Origin: Megamerina dolium
Taxonomy: Eukaryota; Arthropoda; Insecta; Diptera; Megamerinidae
NCBI GenBank assembly: GCA_963854835.1
Contig: OY978526.1
Coordinates: forward strand, 86,666,846 to 86,730,845
DNA length: 64,000 nt
Reading direction: 5' to 3'
A program made the translations under genes and the position numbers. This document shows positions 24,478-35,934 of this stretch, piece by piece. The first letter of the stretch is position 1. Every line of letters begins with the position of its first letter. The notes under the pieces were generated by a model. It worked only from the letters and a program-made list of their open reading frames with translations, searched no databases and was not told the origin of the DNA.

Positions 24478-26352
24478 GAAAAAATCTCCTCACAGTCGGC
24501 TGGGGCCGACCAAACTATACCCTGCATATGTAGATTTATATATAAAAAGTTTACTCGAATATCCAACTTTTCTTTTATTTCCACTTTTCGAGAAACAATT
24601 TTTGCATATACTACTAATTTACACCCGAAATATGGTTGACTTTGACGAAGTAAAAGGATTTTAAGATAATTCCGAGGCTTAGTATGGGAGCTATATAAAA
24701 AGTGGGCGTGGCTTACCACTTTCTAGTAAATCCAATTAATTTTTCAATGTTAATCCACACCTTAAATTTGGTGTCCTACGTTGAATAGTTTCTAAGTTAT
24801 GGTGGTTAACATTTTTGTTTAATTTCCTCAACTTTGTATGGGAGCCCCAATAAGAAGTGGGCGTGGCACACTGATTTTCTGCCAGATTTTTGCCGACTAC
24901 GATATTAATTTAAGTGTCAATTATGGTTATTCTAGACAGAAGATTGCCGAAGTTACAGCTGTTTCAATTTAAAATTTGTATGGGGGCTACGATAAACACT
25001 GGGCGTGGTGCGCCCATTTTCTGTGAGCCTAGTTGCTCGTACAATACTATTCCATACCCTAAGTCTCGTTGTCCTAGGCTAAATGGTTTGTAAGCTATGG
25101 AGCTTAAAATTTTAGTTTAATTCACTCGACTTTGTATGGGAGACCCATGAAGGAGTGGGCGTGGCACACTGATTTTCTGCCAGATTTTTGCCGACTACGA
25201 TATTAATTTAAGTGTCAATTATGGTTATTCTAGACAGAAGATTGCCGAAGTTACAGCTGTTTCAATTTAAAATTTGTATGGGGGCTACGATAAACACTGG
25301 GCGTGGTGCGCCTATTTTCTGTGAGCCTAGTTGCTCGTATAATACTAATCCACACCTTAAATCTGGTTATTCTACGCTGAATAGTTTGCAAGTTATAACC
25401 GGTAACATTTTTTTTAATTTCCGCAACTTTATATGGGAGCCCCATGAAGGAGTGGGCGTGGCACACTGATTTTCTGCCAGATTTTTGCCGACTACGATAT
25501 TAATTTAAGTGTCAATTATAGTTATTGTAGACATAAGATTGCCTAAGTTACAGCTGTTTCAATTTAAAATTTGTATGGGGGCTACGATAAACACTGGGCG
25601 TGGTGCGCCCATTTTCTGTGAGCCTAGTTGCTCGTACAATACTAATCCATACCCTAAGTCTCGTTGTCCTAGGCTAAATGGTTTGTAAGCTATGGAGCTT
25701 AAAATTTTAGTTTAATTCACTCGACTTTATATGGGAGACCCATGAAGGAGTGGGCGTGGCACACTGATTTTCTGCAAGATTTTTGCCGACTACGATATTA
25801 GTCTAAGTGTCAATTATGGTTATTTTAGACAGAAGATTGTAGAAGTTACAGCAGTTTCAATTTAAAAGAAGTACAGACACTTTGTATGGGAGCTACGCTA
25901 GAAAGTAGGCGTGGCTAATCCACTTTTGGTGAGGTTATATAGTAGTATAATATAACTCTATGTGCAAAATATTGTTGTCCCAAGTGGTATATTGTGTGAG
26001 TTATAGCAAGTTAAAGATTTTGAAAATTTCGAGGTTAGTCGCTTTGAATGCTTGGTGTGGGCGTGGTTATTGACCGATCATGCCCAATATCAATTCCCTC
26101 CGTACCCTTGGATCATAGATTACTTATGCCAAATTTCATCGAAATAGCTCAATATTTACTCAAGTTATCGTGCGAACCAGCCAGGTGACAGACAGACGGA
26201 CGGACGGACGGACGGACGGACGGACATCGTTAAATCGACGCTGATCACGAATATATATCTATGTCTATATCTCCGGAGATTCCTTCAAGTGGACACAAAC
26301 ATCTGACCGAAATGAATATACCATGCATATTGCATTATGCAGGGTATAAAAA
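24478..26352 (-). repeat. Dispersed GGGCGTGG-box repeat, copy B (longest)
   Basis: Minus orientation, about 1.87 kb, both ends present. On the plus strand it opens with the GTCGGC/GCCGAC hairpin (24495-24510) and the TATACCCTGCATA word. It then has ten units of 144-155 bp with GGGCGTGG-like boxes near 24703, 24858, 25002, 25157, 25301, 25452, 25597, 25751, 25905 and 26060. Next come a (GGAC)n run at 26193-26225 and a terminal hairpin at 26317-26346 (GCATA/TATGC stem inside ATACC/GGTAT). Units alternate between two types (GTGGCACACTGATTTTCTGC and GTGGTGCGCCCATTTTCTGT), giving a 297-bp higher-order period in the middle. Small frames found on both strands are by-products. Confidence 0.85.
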
Positions 26353-27039
26353 TGAAGCTTTCTACAAACAAATGAAATAAAGTAGATTTTTGTAATGGGT
26401 CTATGTTAGAAAAATATTTCAGTCACTAGCAAAACCCTTAGGAGAATATATTTAGCATGTAACTCCTGCTTCCGTAAACGAAACGTTGTTACGTGTAATA
26501 GAAATGTAACACATTTTAGTTGTGGTACATCATCTGCCAAGCCATATCTGTATTATGTATTTTTGCTATTTTTATTTTTGATTTGCAAATCTGTATATTT
26601 TTTCACCTTGAGTAGCAACCGAAATTAATTTGAACAATTTATCTCTATATTGTTTTTGTCCCATGCAATGAAAAGCAACGTGTGTGATGTATGATATAAA
26701 TTGCTATGATTGTGTGACTAACTACAGTATAATGGATATGACAAAATGAAAAGAGTATACAGTCTAAGTCTAGTAGAGAGTACTTAGTTTTTAATATCGT
26801 CAATTTTCTGTTTCTATATGCAATCATAAATCATTTGCGGTTATATGCCTTTGCATGCATTTCGAGAGGTTATAAAGACGTACATCGTTAAACAATATAA
26901 ATTATAAATAATTTTTACAGTGATAAATGTAAAGTATGTCTATGCATGTATCTACACTCAAATATAATAGTGAAAATTAATGCAAACATGCATACATTTC
27001 TATTACAATCAAAACTCATGAATCAAAATCATTTGCAAT
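26353..27039. other. A+T-rich spacer
   Basis: No feature recognised. Confidence 0.45.
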
Positions 27040-27790
27040 TGCACACATTGAAAGAAGAGTTCGCCAATGAAGATATAAGGAAAATGAAAATACAATTTTG
27101 ATAATTTTTGATTAATTCATGTTCAGCGACGAAGCTCATTTTTGATTAAATGGAAACGTGAGCAATCAAAATTGCCGTATTTGGTGTGAAGAGCAACCAG
27201 AAGCATTGCAAGAACTGCCAATGCATCCCGAAAAATGCACTGTGTGGATTATGGGCCGATGGCATCATTGGACCGAACTTTTTCAGAGACAACGAAGGCA
27301 GGAACACAACTGTGAATGGCAAGCGCTACCGTGCAATGCTTACAAAATTTTATTTTACCCAAAGTGGAAGAGCTGAACTTAGCTGACATGTGGTTTCAAC
27401 AAGATGATGCCACATGCCACACAGCATGTGAAACAATGGCCCATTTGAGAGGCGACTTCGATGAACATTTTATTTCTCTTTTGAGGAGGGCAAGTGGACT
27501 CGTAGATCATGCTATTTAATGCCTTTAGACAATTTTTTGTTGGGCTATGTTGAGGCTCATGTCCATATCGACAAGCGTGCAACGGTTGACGCACTGGAAG
27601 GCAATATTGAAGAATTTATTCGTGAGATACCGGCCGATATGTTGGAGACAGTATGCCAAAATTGGACCCAGCGTATGAATCTGAAGGTTCTTAAAAAATC
27701 ACACTGTATAACGCGCAATGGTTTGAAAATATTATCGCTCATACGTCTGCGTGTTCATAAATATTTAGCGAATATTAGATGTTGAAAAAC
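27040..27790 (+). pseudogene. DD41D-type transposase C-terminal fragment
   Basis: Begins at the catalytic domain: FSDEAHF (first Asp near 27128), NVSNQNCRIWCEEQPEALQE, MHPEKCTVW. After a frame change come GIIGPNFFRDNEGRNTTVNG, ADMWFQQDDATCHTACETMA (second Asp near 27400) and, after a further shift and partial loss of the WPPRSCDLTP block, GYVEAHVHIDKRATVDALEG and IEEFIREIPADMLETVCQNW (27544-27670). The last part is the C-terminal helix region. The HTH half is absent. It is the same family as 63196-63830 and a cousin of 33473-34713. At least two frameshifts make it inactive. Confidence 0.75.
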
Positions 27791-28714
27791 TTTTGTCCAC
27801 AACTGATAAAAGTTCATAAATGCAGGAAAAAGGTCTGTAGTTTAAGCTAGTCAGTAGCCTGAGACTGTTTATTATTTTTGTACATATCATAATATTAATA
27901 ATGATCTTAAAACTACAGAAGAATTACATTGTGTTCCCACTTTCGTCGTAAATTCATAGAGCAAAGTATTTGAAGCACTTGCAGCAACTAGGGACACTAA
28001 AGTCATTTATACAAATATGATTCGGATGATTATTTATATTTGAAATAGTTGCTTTTTATGTTCCTCATTAAATTTTTTTTTGGATATTAATATACACGTA
28101 ATATTATTATTAGAGGATTGTATTGCACTGCGACCCTAGGTCTATTGTGCACCCCATCATGGACTAGAGTATTTCTCTAAGTCCAGTATCCATAAAGAAG
28201 TTTAGTATAGATCCTATCCTAATGGTGGGATCTATATACATGTATATTTACATTTGAGTATGAGAAAGATATCTTTGAACCCTATGTACATAGCAATCAA
28301 GTTTGTAGACAAACAATAAAAATCATAAAAAAAGTTTACAAGTTAGCTATCTTTCAATTTTTTTTTTCTTCAATTTTTCCATTTATCCATCAAAATGGTA
28401 TCACAAGTGAATACCCATTGTTTAAAAGGAGAATTTTACAATTTCTTATATGTATTTAATTTACACTTTGAACTAAAGCAGTTTCTGGCAAGGAGGTTCT
28501 TTTCGAAGAAATCAAAAAAAAAAAAAAAAATCAAAACTAATTTTTTCAACGATACTTTTCACAACAATCAAGTAGCATTTATGTGAAGTATACGTATTTT
28601 AGAAATATTTTTGCAACAAATTAAATTGCACAAAATGGATCAAAATTCCAAGTGGTGGATATTATTTGCAATTACATACAGAAGTGAGATTCAATAATTG
28701 CTTAGCTTACTTAC
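27791..28714. other. A+T-rich spacer
   Basis: Nothing recognised. A and T tracts near 28072-28080, 28360-28370 and 28516-28532. Confidence 0.45.
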
Positions 28715-29421
28715 ACTCCTTCTTCACTATTTAATGACACATTTGTTGAAATAAAAACAAATATGATGAAATAATAGAAGCAGATATTTTCAATGGTTGG
28801 CTGACTTCTGTGAATTGTTGTCTGCATTGTAAGACCAGTTTTGAAGATATTGTATCGGAATCTATGGCTTTGATAGCAGCTTGATTGTCTGTAACGATAG
28901 CTATCTTTGACCATGAGTCTCTGTCACTTGAAAGGGATGTACATGCCTCTTTTGTAGCCAGCATTTCTGCTTGAAACACACTGACCTCATTAGGAAGACG
29001 TAGTGATTTGGATATTTGAAGGGGCCCCGAAAATATGCACGCCCGTACCCCACAGTCCTTTGAACCATTGGTGTAGATTTCCCAATCAAAACCTTCCATG
29101 ATCTGTCCCGTTCTCTTGCTGGAGACCGTACCAAGAAGTCTTTCTTGATATTGAGGCAGGGTGTTAAGTAGTCAGTGCTGGCGTTTAGTAGCGAGGATCC
29201 TTGAAAAAGTATTTTGCTGTGACCATGAGATATTGTGGTCCAGCTTTCTATTTCTCTAAGCCTAAATGCTTAGTAGCACACAAAAATAGCAAGAGATTTA
29301 ATATGAAGGTCTAGCAGTATTAAGTGTGTGAGTAGGTTTAAAGCTTCAGCGGGACTAGTACTTAAAGCTCCAGTGACCAGAATACATGCTGATCATTGTA
29401 TGCTGCTCAATTTAATATGTG
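28715..29421 (-). pseudogene. RNase H LINE, downstream part (split by an insertion)
   Basis: Minus strand, continuing the RT block at 30061-30495. The first piece reads CILVTGALSTSPAEALNLLT near 29395-29335 (the RT to RNase H connection, compare the 0.5-kb element). Next are the RNase H start IYTNGSK (near 29074, normally YTDGSK), SVFQAEMLATKEACTSLSSD near 28985-28924 and VTDNQAAIKAIDSD near 28893-28850. The C-terminal DELA and knuckle parts are lost. The one recognised RNase H acid change, Asp to Asn in YTNGSK, would itself kill the enzyme. Confidence 0.75.
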
Positions 29422-29428
29422 AACTAGT

Positions 29429-30060
29429 GTGAAATTTTACAAATTTCGATATTAAAATTTCAAGTGAAAATCTCAAATAGTTTCTAAGTTACAGCCTTTT
29501 ACAGAGCAGCTGCAATGAACAATGAAATCAGTACTTTTATCTTTAAACGCGTTTTTCTCAAAACTACATTTTTCAAATTTGCTGCAGCTGTAACTTAATA
29601 ACAAATCATTCGATCGACTTGGGTCTTCTTTTATCTTACATATTTTGTATTTATTTTTCCATACAATGACCCTCCAGTTTTATGATTGGATGAAACATAT
29701 AATTATGACAGGCCAGAAACCATCAGATTTTTCAGCAAGATTTTAAGTTTTTTTTCAAAAAACCGCCATTTGTTGCCTTTAATTTTTTTTTTTTACAATC
29801 GAGGGCCATTGTATAGAAAATATTTGGTTTTTTTGATTTCAGGCACCGCGAAGGCTACAATCACTGCAGCAGTGGGAAAAATTTTTTTTTTGAAGACTCA
29901 GGAGATGGTGGTTAATTTGCTGAAAATCAAATATTTTCATTTGAAAAAATTACTTTGTATTCATTATTTATGCACAAATATATCTGCATAATTTTAAAAT
30001 ATTCGATGCAAATTTTTTTTTTTTAACAATTCACAAAAATCATAATTTTTCAGGCGGTCA
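29429..30060. mobile_element. Unidentified 632-bp insert inside a LINE
   Basis: The LINE on both sides is collinear (RT ending near 30066, connection starting near 29420), and the insert is flanked by a direct AACTAGT copy at 29422-29428 and 30061-30067. This is what a 7-bp target-site duplication would look like. The insert is A+T-rich with T tracts and a 101-codon frame of low complexity. No terminal repeat or domain was recognised. Part of the LINE between the blocks (about 100 codons) is also missing. Confidence 0.5.
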
Positions 30061-30495
30061 AACTAGTTGTGCCTCTTAAGCATAGGAAGATTGAAGTTTG
30101 TGGTAAATAGCATTAGTTCCGTTTTGCTTTAGTTTACATTTAGACCACATCTTGTTGCCCATCTACTTAGTGCGCCCAAAGCTTTTTCCATACTCTTACT
30201 TATTATGGTTGGAAATATACCAGACACTATTATCACCAAGTCATCTACATACGCTACTACTTTAATTCCCTTTTTATCGAACAAATTGAAGATGCCATTG
30301 ACTACGAGTAGCCACATTACTGGAGAAAAAACTCCTCTTTGTGGTGTGACCACGCTGTTGCCAATTTCAGCAATGACTTTTCTTGCTTTGAGGATGTTCT
30401 CGGTCCATGCATTGAGGCTGGCGTTCGACTTCCAGTATAGAACCAGTATATGTATATTGTTAAAAGCACCCTCTATGTGTAGAAAATCCTATGTA
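30061..30495 (-). pseudogene. RNase H LINE, reverse-transcriptase block
   Basis: Minus-strand RT palm. It reads LHIEGAFNNIHILVLYW (motif A, first Asp changed to His, near 30483-30433), VTPQRGVFSPVMWLLVVNGI (motif B, 30353-30294) and VVAYVDDLVIIV (motif C, near 30266-30231). The end is ALSRWATRCGLNVN, a stop, then SKTELMLF near 30103. The YVDD form and the RGVFSP motif match RNase H-bearing LINEs of the Loa/I/R1 assemblage, not the RTE copies in the window. The frame is open for 75 codons but has a stop after GLNVN. Confidence 0.75.
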
Positions 30496-31097
30496 TCCTA
30501 TTTATTCTGTTATGTAGCATTCATCTGTGTTTACTTTATATATGTAGAACTTTATAAAGGATCCAAAACGATAACAAAAAAATACAGAATCAATTGAAAA
30601 CAAACACACACAAACACTATGGCCAGTACATATGGGCGGCGAATTGATAATAATTTATGTGCGGCATAACAGCAGCCATGTAGTATACTACATATTATAT
30701 ACATATGTTATTATGTACATACAAAAGGTACGTACACACATGCTATTAGTAGGTTGCAAATATATGCCATATTGTTATATGTTGCTAAACCAACAACAAG
30801 GAAGAAGACCTTGTAAATGGATGTTGCACCTGTATCTGCGGTTATGTAAACAGTGTCAAAAGTTGTTGAATGAATGCAACCATATTAAGCTTACGTTTTG
30901 TATATAGAATATTTCATGCGAGAATTTGCTTTCTCTACGGTAGTCAATGCATATTTAAGGAGTAGAAATAACCAAATTCGGTCATAAGCGAATATTAGAA
31001 CACAAACTTTATGATAGCTGCTTTAAATTGTGCACTACTAAAGCAAAATATAAGTAAATCGATATTTATCCATCTACACTTATCTAAATTATAAAAC
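30496..31097. other. Spacer
   Basis: A 91-codon frame at 30632-30907 has no recognised motif. Nothing else seen. Confidence 0.4.
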
Positions 31098-31356
31098 TTT
31101 CTACATATTGTTCTTCTGAATATGTATTGTAAATATGATTTTATACAAACACAAGTCGTCATACAACATATCGCTCTTAAGTGAAGAAACACCTAATATT
31201 TTGTGGCAAGTAGCCTTTCATATAACTTTCTATATATTTTTCTTCTGAATATGTATTGTAAATATGATTTTATACGAACACAAGTCGTCATACAACTTAT
31301 CGCTCTTAGGTGAAGATACACATAATATTTTGTGGCAAGTAGTAGCCATTCATAAT
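31098..31356. repeat. Tandem duplication of a 129-bp unit
   Basis: Two adjacent copies (31098-31226 and 31227-31356) share TTCTTCTGAATATGTATTGT, CACAAGTCGTCATACAAC and ATATTTTGTGGCAAGTAG. They differ at roughly one base in fifteen. No coding sense is evident. Confidence 0.85.
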
Positions 31357-32109
31357 TTATATAAATACTTATATAGTAAATACTTTATATTGTATTCAGA
31401 AAATGTACATGACTTTAATACCAATCCAATCCACAAGCAAAAGCAAATTTTAGCCGTTTTTGACCCTTCGAGTAGAGTACGCCTGAAATACCGTATGAAC
31501 AGGAATGTTTAAAGCATTTAATACTGCATAAGCTCTTGGAGGCAATACCCATGTCACAGCATTAGCAGCTGTGACCTCTGTATACTTTAGTGTTCAACAA
31601 ATATGAGCGAATTTTAGCATACAACAGACAGGTACGCAACATAAAATACGAATCATTATAGTAGTAGTAGTATATTTAAATGAATGCAATTGTCATAAAA
31701 ATCAGCATATATGTAGTAAAGAGCTCCGAGAATGTATTTGATTTTCGAACGATGCCCTAAATTCTCTAAATATGAAATTCTTCATTAATCATGATTAATC
31801 CTTTAGCTCAGAGAGAATGAATATTTATTTTTGCAATATTTGAAAATGTTTTTTTTTTTTTTTGCTTTTTCTGAAAATTGTATCCATCGTTTGAAAACTA
31901 GAACTGCATCCGTACTAATACATATGTAACTAGAAACTCGTATACTTATGAAGTTGTTAGAAAGCTGACAAAAAAAAAATATATATATATTTTTATTAAC
32001 TCACATTATTATTATTAATTTTTTTTTTTTTATTCATTCCCCATTCTGTTACATTTCATTATACTTTGGGGACCTTAATCCTATACAAAATATAACGTAG
32101 TATATTGGT
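31357..32109. other. A+T-rich spacer with T and A tracts
   Basis: T tracts at about 31850-31864 and 32019-32031 and an A tract at about 31970-31978. No gene seen. Confidence 0.45.
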
Positions 32110-32950
32110 ATTACTTAGCTAAAATTAAATGTGCTTCTTATCATGTGGCATGTATCCAAGATTACCGACTTCTGCATCAGGTCAATCGATCATGGAGGAA
32201 TTCCAAGTAGCATTACGTCATCCTACAGATTTTTATTCATTACCCCTTCTGCGCTGATTATTATTGGAACAATTTCTACTTCAGACAAGTTCCACATACG
32301 TTTCACTTCTAATGCTAGTTCCAAGTATTTCGACTTCTTTTCGTTGTATGATCAGCCAATATTATTTATAGCAGGCACGGCCGTGTCAATTGGAATTCCG
32401 TTTTTAGACCGTTTGTTGACTATCGTAATATCAGGTCTATTATATATATATCTGAGTGTTCTCCGTATAGATTATGCGGTCATAATATACTTTTACAATT
32501 TCGTTTTCTATTACTGGGCATGGGACATATTTATAATAAGGCAACCTTTCACATTTCACATTGTACTTTTCTAGGATTTTTTATGCATAATTTTTGCAAC
32601 ATTATTATGCCGTTGAGAGTAATCTGTTTAGCCATATCGTACATGCTGACAAGATATGATCTAGTGTTTCTGGCTGAACACCACATCTCCTGCATTTATC
32701 ATCCCCCATTTCATCCTCCTTGCTTATATACTTCTTGTAGTTTTTAGTTGGGTTACTGTCTAAAAGAACTTTGTGATAAAGTTCAGAAAAAGTAATGTCA
32801 CAACGGTTCTTCCGTTCGGAACCGGCTAAAATAAGTAGACCCCTTCTAATATTGTCCAAATTTAACACGCACAACAGTAATGGAAGAGAAGGTCGGCCAA
32901 AGAGCCCTTTGGGGCTTTAAATGTCACAAATTTATTTTTATTTTTACCCT
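32110..32950 (-). pseudogene. R2-type LINE C-terminus: CCHC finger and restriction-like endonuclease
   Basis: Minus strand. Upstream is AGSERKNRCDITFSELYHKV (near 32830-32770), then the finger CRRCGVQPETLDHILSAC (C-X2-C-X8-H-X4-C, 32700-32647). In another frame follows the endonuclease signature NRPDITIVNKR (32440-32408), PIDTAVP and EKKSKYLELALEVKRMW (near 32345-32295), then IVPIIISAEGV and QKSVILDTCHMIRS to a stop near 32118. A PD...D...K..KY order behind a CCHC finger is the arrangement of the restriction-like endonuclease in R2-superfamily elements, which cuts a specific target site. Three in-frame stops and a frame change mark it dead. The plus-strand 147-codon frame (32131-32574) is its shadow. 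Confidence 0.68.
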
Positions 32951-33247
32951 GTCTTGGATGGCAAAAATAAACGCTGCGTTTTCTGAATATAATTCGCCAT
33001 TTTTCAACCATTTGTATGACATATCTTTGTCAACATCATTGCTGTTCATGGCTCTGCAGTGTTTAGAATGCAAGGGCTTAATAGTCCACTTTTGAATTCT
33101 CGTAGCATAGCCTTCGGCTTGTCTTTCAAACGTGATGGCCAGGTTTAGTGGCTTAGGTTATTATCTATTTCTGCAATAGTGGGTATAAGGGTGGATTCTT
33201 CGCATTTTTCATGAAAGTATGATCTCAAGGACTCAATTTGATTATCG
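32951..33247. other. Possible further R2-type sequence
   Basis: Bases up to about 32945 align with the second copy at 44340-44400. Beyond that the higher GC and words such as GGCTCTGCAGTGTTTAGAAT suggest old coding sequence, but I could not assign it. Confidence 0.35.
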
Positions 33248-33274
33248 TGGATTATTATTATTATTATTATTATA

Positions 33275-33313
<39 letters not shown>

Positions 33314-33314
33314 T
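33248..33314. repeat. (ATT)n microsatellite
   Basis: About 22 ATT triplets with one interruption (ATAATT near 33270). Confidence 0.9.
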
Positions 33315-33472
33315 ATTCACAAACAAGTTCCTTTCATATATAAAATATTCCACAATGTAGAGGTTGATCAGAGGACATAAGAGTGAGTTGCTAAAGGAAT
33401 TTATTAGCTAAAATCACTATTTTTGCTCGAGCTTATAAATTTTTTCACTAAACAGTACAGACTTTTAATATA

Positions 33473-34713
33473 AAGGGTTATCCATTTTGCGGTTTCAAAA
33501 GTAAATGTAAATAAAACACATATAAAATATTTTTTATCATGATATTTCTTTTATATTATAAAGTTTGAACGTTGACATTATGTGTGAAATACTACATCAT
33601 TTAAATGACCACCACGCGAATTGTTGCAAGCATCGATTCTTTTGAGGTAATTTTCGAACACTTTTTAACACATATTGGGAGGTATCTCAGCCATAACGTG
33701 ACGAATGTTGGTTTTTAGGTGCTCAAGAGTTAAAGGTTTATCTGCATAAACACGGTCTTTCGCGTAGCCCCACAAAAAAAAAGTCAAGCGGTGTCAAATC
33801 GCATGATCTTGGTGGCCACTTGATATCGCCACGACGAGAAATTACGCGGCCAGAAAATTGCTCTTGCAATAAAGCCATATTCGCTCGAGTTGTGTGGCAT
33901 GTGGCACCGTCTTGTTGAAACCACATATTCTCTAAGTCGTATTCTTCAATAGCAGGCAAAAAAAAGTCAGTTATCATATGACCATAACGCTGCGAATTGA
34001 CGGTGACAGTCGTTTCATCGTCGTTTTCGAAGAAGTAAGGTCCAATCACACCTCCGGACCAAAGAACGCACCAAGCAGTGACTTTTTGTGGATGTAGTGG
34101 CCTCTCTTCAATTACTTGAGGATTCTCAGAACCCCAAATACGACAATTTTGTTTGTTAACATACCCACCGAGTGAGAAATGTGCTTCGTCGCTGAAGAAA
34201 ATGACGTATCTACGACGTTGTGAATGGTCAGCTGGCTTCAGTTGTTGTCTGAGCTGGAATTTATATGGATTTAGGTGTAGATCCAAATGCAAAATACGCC
34301 ATAATGTGCCGTAAGACAGTCCTAATTCCTGAGAACGACGAGGAATCGACACATTCGGGTCTTCGGCAACACTTTCACTTACAGCAGCGATATTTTCGGT
34401 GGTACGAGCGAAACGATGATGCACAGGCCTTACAATATCTGTAACCGATCCAGTCTCTTCATATTTCTTCACAATTTTGCCAATTGCTTGCGTAGTTGGA
34501 CGATTATGTAAACCATAATCTCCTCTTAAAGCACGATATGTGGCTGTGGCAGAATCACCATTTTTGTAGTAGGTTTTTACAATTTTAATGTGTTGTGCGA
34601 TAGTTAAGCGAGCCACTTTGAACTGAAAAAGAAAGAAATTGTTTTAACAACTCACTTTGACAGATGTCGAATTCTAGCCCTATACTTTTGAAACCGTGAA
34701 ATGGATAACCCTT
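33473..34713 (-). mobile_element. DD41D (rosa/Visitor-like) transposon, 1241 bp, near-complete
   Basis: Terminal inverted repeats match over about 32 bp (AAGGGTTATCCATTT, three differences, GGTTTCAAAAGTA) with TA on both sides (33471-33472, 34714-34715). One 292-codon frame (34616 to 33738) starts MARLTIAQHIKIVKTYYKNG and has an HTH pair: RPTTQAIGKIVKKYEETG, then SIPRRSQELGLSYGTLWRIL. The catalytic domain has FFSDEAHF (Asp 143), WFQQDGATCHTT (second Asp) and SCDLTPLDFF (third Asp after 41 residues). About 20 residues usually present before FFSDEAHF are missing. The frame leaves the family reading at an A run (about 33775-33783). In the next frame the missing end continues (GYAKDRVYADKPLTLEHLKT, FENYLKRIDACNNSRGGHLN) with one stop. 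Inactive, but recent enough to keep clean termini. The short deletion also removes linker sequence. Confidence 0.85.
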
Positions 34714-34715
34714 TA

Positions 34716-35934
34716 TAAACTTTATAACTATGGAGTCAGTACAGAATTATATAAAGCATCTTTACTCTTAAATACTCTAACGATTCATACCAATCAGAAG
34801 CCTGTTAGTATGATGTACATACAAACAATACTTTTGGAGCACCTTACGAAATGTTATCTATCAAAAAATTAGCTGAATTTGCAGAGAATCAGCAGTTGTT
34901 CCAGTATTATTGAGTGTATTACACCTAATTAGGTAAATTAATTTCGAATGGCGAAGTTTTCTTGTATCCTGTTCCATGACAATTTTTCGTTGCAGGAAGC
35001 GTAATAATATGTTTGTCGACTTATGAGCACAGCTCGAAAAATTTAATTTTTGGATCTCTAAAAAATGCTGTTGGATGTGTTGGATTATGATAATTATTAA
35101 CTTTCCCAAGAATTGTCAAATACATAACGACTAGTATGGAAAGGTTTGTATTTTTGAAAAATTCTATTAAAATTGTTCAATTAAAAATCAAACATGAGAC
35201 TATGTGAACAAAATATAAAATTACTTTTGTAATTAAATGTATAAAAAAATTGTTATCGACCAACCATTGGAAATTTTTAATTATAAACACATATAAAAAC
35301 CCTAAACATATACAAATAAGGGATATTAGTATGTATGTATATGCACGCAATACAATTCTCAAATCAAATGCAAATTAGAAATGTAAACCACACGATTGTA
35401 ATACAATAAATTATTATTTTTTGGTTAATGTGGTTAGATGTGGTACAATGAATTAGTTTCGCGCTCATACGATACATTGCAATTTATAAAAGACATTAAA
35501 TTCAAATGCGGTTTCCAAACGTGTTTACAAATTCACCGCACCGTTACATTTTACTTTTTAAATACCATAATTTGATTCGGTCACAATTGATGGCCAGCAT
35601 TGTCGCCAATAATTTTTGTTTTCTATTTATATACATATTTCGAGCAACGATAACAACAATACCGAAAATGATCGATTTGAATTTATTTGAAATTGATTGA
35701 ATATTTATGTGTTTATGTATAAATTATGGTGAGTTAAATTGTTTGGAAAAAGTTCTGTCTCAGTTAAAGAGTATAATTTTGGATAAATTTTAATAAAATT
35801 TTCACAAAATCATGAATTTTGTAGGAGAGCCCTCTTAAGAAGTGGAGATGTGACAGAAGACAGTTGGGAGAAAATGTTGAGGAGGAAAAATAAAGACGCT
35901 TTAGTAAAATAATTTTTTTTTTTGTTGAAATGAA
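34716..35934. other. A+T-rich spacer
   Basis: Several short frames, none with a known motif. No repeat family recognised. Confidence 0.45.

Noticed and set aside
24700..26065. CRISPR-like array
   Set aside because: Units are about 150 bp, diverged along their length, with no short identical repeat and unique spacers; the DNA is eukaryotic.
29686..29991. 101-codon frame in the unknown insert
   Set aside because: Composition dominated by Phe/Lys/Leu from T and A tracts; no motif.
32131..32574. 147-codon plus-strand frame
   Set aside because: Antisense to the R2-type endonuclease remnant, which has clear motifs on the minus strand.
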